Source: Herpetosiphonaceae bacterium (GTDB lineage Bacteria > Chloroflexota > Chloroflexia > Chloroflexales > Kallotenuaceae). Taken from it: DNA of 64,000 bases. A model generated the notes under the pieces. The model ran no database searches, was not told the origin of the DNA, and saw only the letters and a list, made by a program, of their open reading frames with translations. This document shows positions 37,978-45,083 of the stretch, piece by piece (within the stretch, counting starts at the first letter, position 1; every line of letters begins with the position of its first letter). A program made the position numbers and the translations under genes. The stretch lies in the NCBI GenBank assembly GCA_036374795.1, contig DASUTC010000123.1, positions 1 to 64,000 of the forward strand, written 5' to 3'.

Positions 37978-40254
37978 TTATCCTTGCTCCTCAAGCTCGG
38001 CCCAGTCGACCTGCACGCCGAGCAGCCGCAACTGGAGGCCAACCTGCTGCCGCGCCTGCAAATCGGCAGGCCCCGGCACGAATACCGTCGATCGTAGCGC
38101 CACGATCACATCCTCGCCAGCGGACGTGGCGGGGAGCGGTACGGTCACGATCTGCCAATCCGCCGATACCTCGAAGGCTCGCGCCTGCACGCCCTCGCCG
38201 CCGACGATCAGACGCGCGGGCGGCTCGACCGGACGGCGAACCCGCAGCTTCAGGGTTTGCGGCAGGCCCGTGCCAGCGCCCACGAAGCGCAGCCGCGCCT
38301 GCGGGCCGGTCCAGCGAAAGCCATCTTTGAATGGCTCCGGCGATTCGGGCGGAAACTCGCGCTGGAAAAAACCGTCGATGTAGCCCCAGTCCAGGCCATT
38401 GCCCAGATCGATCCGCTTGGTCGGCGGCGGGTGCAGATGATCCCAGGCCCAGCGCGTCGGGTTTTGCGGCTCCAGCCGACTGGCCGCGAACGGATTGCGC
38501 GCCGCATCAAGATCGCCCATCATTCGGTATATATCGCCTTCGAGCAGATAGCGCTGCGGAATCTCGGCCATAGATTGCAGCAGATCGAGCGCCCGGTGAT
38601 ACTCGCCGCGCGCCGCGAAGATCTGCGATTGCAGCAGCGCCAGGCAGGTGCGTGGATAGCGCTTATCCTCGGCGTCGTGGAGCTGCTGCGCCCGATCGAG
38701 CTGTCCCTGGTTGAGCAGCGCCTCGATCTCTGCGCAGCGGCCCGCATCGAGCAGCCCGCCGAAGCCGCGTATCGTCTCGGCCACCGTGGCCTTATGGCCG
38801 CCCCAGTCCTCGCGCCAGTAGAGAAACGGCGGCACAAGCACCAGCGCGAGCACGGCAGCCAGTCCCACGCCCGCCAGCTGCCGGGGCGCGCTGGTCCAGG
38901 CCGCGCGCCACTGCCAGATGCCGCACGCCGCGTAGATGAAGACGAACGGCAGCAGCGGCAGCCGAAAGCGGTTGATCGCGAAGAAGAGCGGGCCGGTGAC
39001 AAGGTTGTAGAGCAGCCAGGCCAGCACCAGCCCTTTGCCGGCCCGGTCCTGCCGCCGTGCCAGACCGAGCAGCGCCAGCGGCGTCGCCAGCACGTAGAGC
39101 GCATCGTCGATCAGCAAGCCCAGCAGATGCGGGATCGGCACCTCGCCGACCGCGTAGCCGTTGTACAGCCGCTCCGCGCCGCCGTAGTTTACCAGCAGCA
39201 GATCGAGCAGCTCGCGGCCCGTCTTGCGCAGGAAGCCGCCCGGATTTTCGGCGATCCAGCGCCAGGCCGTGCTGTAGGCAAGCCGCTGCCGATCGGCATG
39301 ATCCTCCACCGCGCTCAACGTTGTGTAGATACCGGCCTCGCAGCGTGTCGCCGTGGGAGCGCAGGCCGGATCGGGATCGATCTCCTGGTGCGCTGCCTGC
39401 GCGCCGAGCATCGCGTTGTAGCCGCCAGTGGTATCGATCAGGATCAGGCCGCTCGCGCCGTAGAAGCGCGTGTTATAGATGCTCCACGGCAGGATCAGGC
39501 TCGACACCACGATCGTCAGCAGAGCAGCGGGGAAGAACAAAGAATAATAAAACGATAGCGACCTATGCTTTGTGCTCCGTTCTTTGTTCTTGAGCAGACC
39601 CTCATCCCTTGGCCTGTCTGCCCTCTGTTCCACGTACGTCTCCCACCACACCCACAGCGCGATCAGCGGCAGCGCGCCCGCCAGGACCGCACGTGTCAGC
39701 GCGCCGAGGCCAAGCAGCACGCCGCCCGCGATCAGCCAGCGGTGTTGTCGGCGCTGTGCCCAGCGCGTCAGCGCGAGAAACGCAGCCAGCAGCAGCGTGA
39801 CGAACAGCGTCTCCGAGAGCAGCAGGAAGGCGAAGGTGATAAAGCTGTAGGTCAGCGCCATCGCCCAGCCCACCGCCAGCGCCACCTGCCGCGCCCGATC
39901 GGGTGGTGCCAGCGCCGCGCCCAGGCGCATCGTCAGCCAGACCGAGAGCGTGCCGAGCAACGCCTGCGACAGGCGGATCGGCCAGAGTATTTCGGGACCG
40001 AAGAGCGTGATATGCGCCGCCAGAAACATCACGTAGAGCGGCGGTCGCGTCCAGATCCAATCGCGGAAGAAGCTAAAGCCACGGCCATCCGCCAGCCACG
40101 CCGACGCCGCGAGATACTCCGCCTCGTCGCTGATAAAGCCGCGATACGGCAGAATCCACCAGCCTAGCAGCCGCAGCCCGAACGCCACCAGCAGGATCGC
40201 CGCGACATGCCGCGTTTCGCGTCTTGAGTTCAACGTTTCAGGTTTCAAGTTCAA
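37978..40254 (-). CDS. GT39/ArnT-like membrane glycosyltransferase, paralogue 3
   Basis: The 758-residue product has about ten membrane helices, the catalytic motif GFISDEAEYLAAS, a helical repeat region (about 520-620) and the shared C-terminal domain LGNGLDWGYIDGFF ... LGVQVDWAE. Residues near 222-252 (DEGLLKNKERSTKHRSLSFYY) are encoded by a heptad repeat in frame. The first residues (MNLKPETLNSRRETR) come from another repeat copy; the only plausible starts are TTG codons at 40254 or 40233, both inside that repeat. The first internal ATG lies after helix 1. The upstream gene stops 10 bp away. Confidence 0.86.
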   Translation of the reverse strand: MNLKPETLNSRRETRHVAAILLVAFGLRLLGWWILPYRGFISDEAEYLAASAWLADGRGFSFFRDWIWTRPPLYVMFLAAHITLFGPEILWPIRLSQALLGTLSVWLTMRLGAALAPPDRARQVALAVGWAMALTYSFITFAFLLLSETLFVTLLLAAFLALTRWAQRRQHRWLIAGGVLLGLGALTRAVLAGALPLIALWVWWETYVEQRADRPRDEGLLKNKERSTKHRSLSFYYSLFFPAALLTIVVSSLILPWSIYNTRFYGASGLILIDTTGGYNAMLGAQAAHQEIDPDPACAPTATRCEAGIYTTLSAVEDHADRQRLAYSTAWRWIAENPGGFLRKTGRELLDLLLVNYGGAERLYNGYAVGEVPIPHLLGLLIDDALYVLATPLALLGLARRQDRAGKGLVLAWLLYNLVTGPLFFAINRFRLPLLPFVFIYAACGIWQWRAAWTSAPRQLAGVGLAAVLALVLVPPFLYWREDWGGHKATVAETIRGFGGLLDAGRCAEIEALLNQGQLDRAQQLHDAEDKRYPRTCLALLQSQIFAARGEYHRALDLLQSMAEIPQRYLLEGDIYRMMGDLDAARNPFAASRLEPQNPTRWAWDHLHPPPTKRIDLGNGLDWGYIDGFFQREFPPESPEPFKDGFRWTGPQARLRFVGAGTGLPQTLKLRVRRPVEPPARLIVGGEGVQARAFEVSADWQIVTVPLPATSAGEDVIVALRSTVFVPGPADLQARQQVGLQLRLLGVQVDWAELEEQG
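39529..39602. repeat. Heptad repeat, copy 10, in frame inside a glycosyltransferase gene
   Basis: GGGAAGAACAAAGAATAATAAAA and CTCCGTTCTTTGTTCTTGAGC lie inside the gene at 37978-40254 in its coding frame. They encode a charged cytoplasmic loop rich in Lys, Arg and Ser between two membrane helices. The stretch is markedly AT-richer than the gene. Confidence 0.8.
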
Positions 40255-40297
40255 AGTTTCAAGTTCAAAGTTTCAAGTTCTTGGTTCTTGGTTCTTC
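40223..40297. repeat. Heptad repeat, copy 11, spanning a gene junction
   Basis: GTTTCAAGTTCAAA-type units (40233-40279) and TTCTTGGTTCTTGG (40277-40297). The copy supplies the last residues (EEPRTKNLKL) and TGA stop of the gene at 40265-42352, and the TTG start of the gene at 37978-40254. Confidence 0.85.
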
Positions 40298-42352
40298 TAC
40301 GTCCACCTCTCCCAGCACCAGCGCGTCGCTCTCCACGGGCTGCCGCGTGTCACCGATCGGCAGGCGCGCGCCGTCCTCAGGCCGGTACACGCCCAGGCGC
40401 AGCACATAGCGACCGGGCGGCAGCGTCGCGGGCAGCGGCAGCGCGCGATCGTCGTGGTAGAGCATGCCGGGCTGCGTCCAGAGCCGCGTCGGCTGGCCGC
40501 CCTCCATCGGACGACCGTCGAGCTGCGCCAGCGGCTTGGGATCGTCGGGGAGCGTCAGGTGGACGAATACCTGATAATCGGTGCCGTCGAGCGAGCGCAG
40601 CGGCTCCCAGAAGAGCGAGAGCGGCAGCGTCCCGCCTGCATGGATACCTGTGGAGAAGGGCGTCAGCGTATAGCCGCGCAGCTTGAGCGCATCGCCGAAG
40701 CGCGCCTCGACCGGATGCTCGATGCGGCTGCGGACGGTCGGAATATTGTTGCAGTACAGCCGCACGCCGACAAAGCCCGCGTAGGGCACCTCGCCGCACT
40801 GAAGTCGATCGTTGAGATCGCCGTACTGGAAGGCCAGCCCGACCAGGCCCAGCTCATCGCCCTGTTTCGGCGGATCGGCTACTCGCGCGTGGTCCGGCGC
40901 GATGATCAGCCAGGCGCGCTTGCGGCTGCCGAGATCGGCCCGAATCTTCCAATCGAGTTCGCGCAGACCAAAGCCCTCGGCCCGCCCCAGCTCAGGGTAG
41001 GTCGTCGGCTCCGGCAACGGCTGATCCGAGACGCGCGGCGCGTAGTAGCGGTACAGCGGCAGGATCGAGTCGGGATGGACGATCACCAGGTCGTCGGGGT
41101 GGACGTGCCGGGCAAGTCTGGCAATCGCGTCGCGGTAGTTCTCTTTGACGATGCTGCCGCTGAAGATGCCTTTTTCGGGCAGGGAGAGCGCCCAGCTTGA
41201 GACGATCAGCGCGCCGACGAACACCGCCAGCGCCGCAAGCTGCCCGCCGAGCCGCGCAACATGCACGCGGCGCAGGTTCAGATCGCGCCACTCAGGCAGG
41301 CTCCAGCCCAGGGCCAGCAGCCAGAAGGGTAAGACGATCGTCAGGTAGCGCGCCTCGAACGCGGGCTGAACAAGCAGTACGATCGCGAAGAGCAGCGCGG
41401 GAAGGCCGCCAAGCGCCAGCACCAGCAGCGTGCCCCGTCGATCCGCGCGCCGCAGATCGAGCAGCAGCCGCAGACCGCCGAGCAGCATCAGCAGCGCAAA
41501 CGGCAGCAGCCAGAGCCGACGCACCGCGCCGGGCCACTGTCCGATCGCAAACTGGCTGAAGGTGAGCCATGCCGCCCGCACGGGACCGACCGCCGCGAAC
41601 TGGCCGCCCGCGTTTTGATACGCCAGCGAGAAGGCCAGCGCCGCCACCAGCGCGCCGCCCATCAGCGCCGCGCCCGCCAGCACCCAGCGCCGCCAGCGAT
41701 GCTCCGTCGCCAGCGCCCACGTGACGACGCAGCCCAGCAGCGAGAAGACCAGCAGCCGATGGACGAACGGCGCGACCGCAGCGACCGCGACGAAGACCAG
41801 CCAGCTTCGGCGGGTGTTCGATCGCAGCGCGCGCATCAGCGCCCAGGCCAGCACGATCGCCGTCAGCAGCGTCAGGCTGTACGCTTTCGCATCCTGCGAT
41901 TGCCAGATCCCGAACGGCGAGAGCAGCAGCAGCAGCGCCGAGGCCAGGCCAAGCACCCAGCCGCGCACGACGCGACCCAGCGCGAAGATCGCCGGAACCG
42001 CCAGCGCGCCCGCCAGCGCCGACGGCAGCCGCAGCGCCCACTCGCCGTCGCCGAGCAGCCGCGTATCGAGCTTCAGCAGCACGTGAAACAGTGGATACGC
42101 CTGCGACGGACGGAAGAGATCGAGCAGCAGCGTGCTGATCTTGCTGCCTGTCACCTGCGCCCAGGTCGTGCCCTCGTCCAGCCAGAGCGGCTGCGCGTCC
42201 AGGCGGTAGAGTCGCAGCCACAGCGCGGCCACCAGCAGCAGCGCGATCGGCAGCCACACGGCCAGCGCGGAGGAGCCAGTGAAGGGTGAGATCGATACCG
42301 AATCCGGCTCTTTGTTCTTTGTTCTTTGTTCGCTGTGCTCGACCAGCCTCAT
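40265..42352 (-). CDS. GT39/GT83-like membrane glycosyltransferase with C-terminal beta domain
   Basis: The 695-residue product has about eleven membrane helices and the catalytic-type motif LWLDEGTTWAQ after helix 1. A soluble C-terminal half contains a jelly-roll-like region (about 560-685; FGDALKLRGYTL, LPLSLFWEPLRSLDGTDYQVFVHL, PPGRYVLRLGVY). That tail, recalled from other Chloroflexota glycosyltransferases, may bind carbohydrate. The N-terminal EHSEQRTKNKEP and the C-terminal EEPRTKNLKL are both repeat-encoded. The ATG overlaps the upstream dehydrogenase stop (ATGA), so it is coupled to UDP-sugar synthesis. Confidence 0.88.
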   Translation of the reverse strand: MRLVEHSEQRTKNKEPDSVSISPFTGSSALAVWLPIALLLVAALWLRLYRLDAQPLWLDEGTTWAQVTGSKISTLLLDLFRPSQAYPLFHVLLKLDTRLLGDGEWALRLPSALAGALAVPAIFALGRVVRGWVLGLASALLLLLSPFGIWQSQDAKAYSLTLLTAIVLAWALMRALRSNTRRSWLVFVAVAAVAPFVHRLLVFSLLGCVVTWALATEHRWRRWVLAGAALMGGALVAALAFSLAYQNAGGQFAAVGPVRAAWLTFSQFAIGQWPGAVRRLWLLPFALLMLLGGLRLLLDLRRADRRGTLLVLALGGLPALLFAIVLLVQPAFEARYLTIVLPFWLLALGWSLPEWRDLNLRRVHVARLGGQLAALAVFVGALIVSSWALSLPEKGIFSGSIVKENYRDAIARLARHVHPDDLVIVHPDSILPLYRYYAPRVSDQPLPEPTTYPELGRAEGFGLRELDWKIRADLGSRKRAWLIIAPDHARVADPPKQGDELGLVGLAFQYGDLNDRLQCGEVPYAGFVGVRLYCNNIPTVRSRIEHPVEARFGDALKLRGYTLTPFSTGIHAGGTLPLSLFWEPLRSLDGTDYQVFVHLTLPDDPKPLAQLDGRPMEGGQPTRLWTQPGMLYHDDRALPLPATLPPGRYVLRLGVYRPEDGARLPIGDTRQPVESDALVLGEVDVEEPRTKNLKL
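42308..42340. repeat. Heptad repeat, copy 12, (GTTCTTT)n at an N-terminus
   Basis: CTCTTTGTTCTTTGTTCTTTGTTC is a pure 7-bp tandem array. It encodes EQRTKNKEP near the N-terminus of the downstream glycosyltransferase. Confidence 0.85.
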
Positions 42353-43677
42353 AGCAGCACGACTTTATCGCGGCCTTCCTGCACGTTGCGGGTCGCGTTA
42401 CGGGTATCCACCACCACCGCCGACTCGCGCACGATATGCTCGTAGTCGAAGGCGCGATGGTTCGTGATAATCACCACACAGTCGGCGCTACGCAGCAGAT
42501 CGTCGGTCAGCGGCGTCGTGCGGTGCTCGTGGCCGTGATGATCGCAGAAGACCTCGACATGTGGATCGACCGTCACCACCTGCGCGCCCTCCGCCTCCAG
42601 CAGCTCGATGATCTTGAAGACCGGCGACTCGCGGTAGTCGTCGATGTCGGGCTTGTACGCGACGCCCAGCAGCACCACCGTCGCGCCGTTGATGCTCATC
42701 CGCCGCCGGTTGAGTCCGCGACCGATCAGGTTGACCACGTGGTAAGGCATGCCGTTGTTGATGTGCCCGGCCAGCTCGATAAAGCGCGTGTGAAAGCCGT
42801 ACTCGCGCGCCTTCCAGCTCAGGTAGAACGGATCGAGCGGGATGCAGTGACCGCCCAGGCCCGGCCCCGGCGTGTGCTTCATAAACGCGAACGGCTTGGT
42901 CGCGGCGGCATCCAGCACTTCCCAGATATTCAGATCCATGCGGTCGCAGAGCAGCGCCAGCTCGTTGACCAGCGCGATGTTGACGTTGCGGAAAATATTT
43001 TCGACCAGCTTGGTCATCTCTGCCGTTCGCGCCGACGAGACTTCGACCACCTGCTGCACGATCTGGCCGTAGAGCGCCGTCGTCAGCGCGGTACACGCGC
43101 CCGTCACGCCGCCGACGACCTTGGGCGTGTTCTCGACCGTCCAGCCCTGGCTGTTGGTCTGGCCGGGATCGATCCGCTCCGGCGAGAACGCCAGGAAAAA
43201 ATCCTCCCCGACCGTCAGGCCGCGCGCCGCGAAGCGCGGCAGCAGCACCTCGTCGGTCGTGCCGGGCCATGTCGTGCTTTCGAGCACGATCACCTGGCCG
43301 GGACGTAGCGTAGCCGCAATCGCATCGCCCGCCCGCTCGATGTAGGAAATATCGGGCTGTCCGTGCTCATCCAGCGGCGTCGGCACGCAGATAATGATCG
43401 CGTCGCACTCCGCCAGACGGCTAAAATCGTTGGTCGCCGCGAAGCGGCCCTCCGTCACCAGTGGCGCAAGATCCGACGACAGAACATCGCCCACATAGCT
43501 CACGCCGCGCATGATCTGCTCGACACGCTCAGGGCTGACATCGAAGCCCAGCACGCGAAATCCGGCGCGCGCCGCCCGCGCCGCCAGGGGCAGACCCACG
43601 TAGCCCAGCCCATTGACCCCGATCAGCACATCCCGTCGCGCGATGCGCTCCTGCAAATCCGCAAATTGTTGCTTCAT
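42349..43677 (-). CDS. UDP-sugar 6-dehydrogenase (WbpA/WecC/TviB-like)
   Basis: The 442-residue NAD-dependent enzyme has the Rossmann motif GVNGLGYVGLPLA, CVPTPLDEHGQPD, ESTTWPGTTDEVL, and the catalytic Cys in GPGLGGHCIPLDPFYLSWKA, followed by GVAYKPDIDDYRESP. The pattern matches dehydrogenases acting on UDP-N-acetylhexosamines, giving uronic acid donors for surface polysaccharide. UDP-glucose cannot be excluded. The ATG at 43677 lies just outside the right end of the IscB element, so its original leader has been replaced and no clear Shine-Dalgarno is present. The stop overlaps the next glycosyltransferase start. Confidence 0.93.
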   Translation of the reverse strand: MKQQFADLQERIARRDVLIGVNGLGYVGLPLAARAARAGFRVLGFDVSPERVEQIMRGVSYVGDVLSSDLAPLVTEGRFAATNDFSRLAECDAIIICVPTPLDEHGQPDISYIERAGDAIAATLRPGQVIVLESTTWPGTTDEVLLPRFAARGLTVGEDFFLAFSPERIDPGQTNSQGWTVENTPKVVGGVTGACTALTTALYGQIVQQVVEVSSARTAEMTKLVENIFRNVNIALVNELALLCDRMDLNIWEVLDAAATKPFAFMKHTPGPGLGGHCIPLDPFYLSWKAREYGFHTRFIELAGHINNGMPYHVVNLIGRGLNRRRMSINGATVVLLGVAYKPDIDDYRESPVFKIIELLEAEGAQVVTVDPHVEVFCDHHGHEHRTTPLTDDLLRSADCVVIITNHRAFDYEHIVRESAVVVDTRNATRNVQEGRDKVVLL

Positions 43678-43694
43678 AAAAACCGGCGCGGAAA

Positions 43695-43714
43695 CCCGCC
43701 CGTTTACGGGTGGG
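43695..43714. repeat. Right-end subterminal hairpin of the IscB element
   Basis: CCCGCCCG (43695-43702) pairs with CGGGTGGG (43707-43714; one G-T pair) around TTTA. The iscB TAA stop lies within it. The matching left-end hairpin is at 45039-45058. Confidence 0.75.
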
Positions 43715-44879
43715 AGGAAGCGCCGCCTCCGTGCTGATAGGAATAGCCATCACTCCGCTGAAGGCGTTGGCAATACCGATGCGTGATGCCCTGGACCGTG
43801 CCGCTGGCCGTGGTGATATTGAAGCTGCCACTGGTCCGCACCGCCACGCGCCCGACAAACGTGCCGCGCTGCTTCCCGTGAGGCACCACCGCGCGGATCA
43901 GGAGCGGGTCCACGCCCCGTGTTCGCAGATCCTCCGGGGTGGACGCGCCGACGCACGCGGCATCCAGCCAGTGGGCTTTCGGCAGGCCACGCCGGGTACG
44001 ATTGAACTTCGTGCGACCGCCCGACCCAACCTCGACCAGCAGCCTTGCTGCGACGAGGCGCTGGTAGAGCGCCCAGCGCGTGCTATTGACCGCAGCCGCA
44101 GCCTTCAGTGGCTGTTTGGCTCGGGCCTGAAGGTGCGGATAGCCAAATTCCGCCGCCGTCTGATTCCCTTTGCGATGGTTGCAGGCGTGGCAGGCCAGCG
44201 TTAAATTGCTGACCCGATTGGAGCCACCACGACTCTTGGGAATCAGGTGTTCAATCTCCAACGGCACGTTGGTCGCGCCACAATAGGTACAGCTCCGCTG
44301 CCATTTGGCGAGCACGTACTCCCGCACCTCGTAGCCCGCCAGGTCGCCCTGCTGATACTGGACGCCCCGGATCTCGGCATCTTGCAGTTGCTGGGTATCG
44401 AAGCGCACCAGTTCGACACTGATCGCCCCGATGGGCGCGGAGCGCCGTAGCCGTTCGACCCAGGTCAGCGTGGTCTGGACCCGATGCTCGAGGCTGGGAG
44501 CAAGCCAACCGACGGGACGCCTGCGGTTGAGAAACTGGGCTTGCCGGTACCGCGTCTTCCGCTGCCGCCGATTGCGCCGGATGGCGCGCCGCGCCAGGAG
44601 CCGATCGCGAATCTGCTGGCCGCGATGGGTCAGTTCGGCCGCCCAGACGACGTGGCCGGTGGTATCGTTGACCACCGCGATGCCCGTCGTCTGAGACCCG
44701 GGATCGAGCTTGAGCCGCAGCGACTCCGGGTCGGCGGTGCGGACTGTCTTGAGGATGAGGGTGAACGGATAGCGTCGCCACACGGCGGCTTGTCCACTCG
44801 ATAAGAGCTTCCGTGCGTGCGCTGGATGGACCGGATCGCAGGGCTGTTTGTGGGTGTCGATGACCAAGACATGACTCAT
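43704..44879 (-). CDS. iscB: IscB RNA-guided nuclease (RuvC plus HNH)
   Basis: The 391-residue product matches IscB, the ancestor-like relative of Cas9. Seen in order: a PLMP-like N-terminus (residues about 12-36, HPAHARKLLSSGQA), RuvC-I with Asp59 in LDPGSQTTGIAVV, an Arg-rich bridge helix (RRAIRRNRRQRKTRYR, 97-112), RuvC-II with Glu156 in ISVELVRFD, and HNH (Cys197/Cys200, Glu210-His211 in IEHLIPKSRGG, Asn225, Cys230/Cys233, His235, Asn239). RuvC-III follows with His303 and Asp306 in HWLDAACVG, then a C-terminal region ending YCQRLQRSDGYSY. All catalytic residues look intact. At 391 residues it is at the short end of the family. It is not Cas9: no recognition lobe and no CRISPR array. Confidence 0.92.
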   Translation of the reverse strand: MSHVLVIDTHKQPCDPVHPAHARKLLSSGQAAVWRRYPFTLILKTVRTADPESLRLKLDPGSQTTGIAVVNDTTGHVVWAAELTHRGQQIRDRLLARRAIRRNRRQRKTRYRQAQFLNRRRPVGWLAPSLEHRVQTTLTWVERLRRSAPIGAISVELVRFDTQQLQDAEIRGVQYQQGDLAGYEVREYVLAKWQRSCTYCGATNVPLEIEHLIPKSRGGSNRVSNLTLACHACNHRKGNQTAAEFGYPHLQARAKQPLKAAAAVNSTRWALYQRLVAARLLVEVGSGGRTKFNRTRRGLPKAHWLDAACVGASTPEDLRTRGVDPLLIRAVVPHGKQRGTFVGRVAVRTSGSFNITTASGTVQGITHRYCQRLQRSDGYSYQHGGGASSHP

Positions 44880-45083
44880 ACAAAAACCTCTCTGCTTGCG
44901 CAGGTGATGGTCGCCTCGCTCAGTGGATCGGGCTTCTTCGATCCAGCCGCTTCACCCCTTGCCCCAGGGTGTCATGACCCGATCAACGGTTCCCATCACG
45001 CGATAGGGAGCTGGTCAGTATGGGCTTGTTCGCACAAGCCACCCCGTTCACGGGGTGGTTACTGACCTATCTCACACTCTGTT
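44880..45083 (-). ncRNA. Putative omega-RNA (HEARO) of the IscB element with 5' guide
   Basis: The minus-strand leader of iscB is non-coding and folds well. An outer stem GGTCAGTA/TACTGACC closes a three-way junction holding CCACCCCG-TGAA-CGGGGTGG and CTTGT-GCGA-ACAAG. Further stems follow: CCC-AUC/GAU-GGG, CACCC/GGGTG and GGATCG/CGATCC, ending next to the iscB ATG. This matches the known position and style of omega-RNAs, in which the guide is the 5' segment just before the first stem. Here that would be about 16 nt, AACAGAGTGTGAGATA (45083-45068), immediately after the neighbouring gene's stop codon. The boundary between guide and scaffold is inferred. Confidence 0.75.

Larger units (their letters stand above)
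43690..45070 (-). mobile_element. IscB element (ISC / IS200-IS605-like), transposase-less
   Basis: A unit of about 1.4 kb with an omega-RNA-like leader followed by iscB, with similar subterminal hairpins at both ends: CCCGCCCG/CGGGTGGG (43695-43714) and CCACCCCG/CGGGGTGG (45039-45058), with loops TTTA and TTCA. Such hairpins are the TnpA-binding ends of IS200/IS605-type elements. There is no Y1 transposase gene, so it is non-autonomous. It lies between the stop codon of a GT4 gene and the start of the UDP-sugar dehydrogenase gene. Exact ends cannot be fixed without comparing with copies elsewhere. Confidence 0.8.

Noticed and set aside
43704-44879. Calling the nuclease Cas9 or TnpB
   Set aside because: It has both HNH and split RuvC with a PLMP-like start but no recognition lobe, and is only 391 residues. 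TnpB lacks HNH. IscB fits best.
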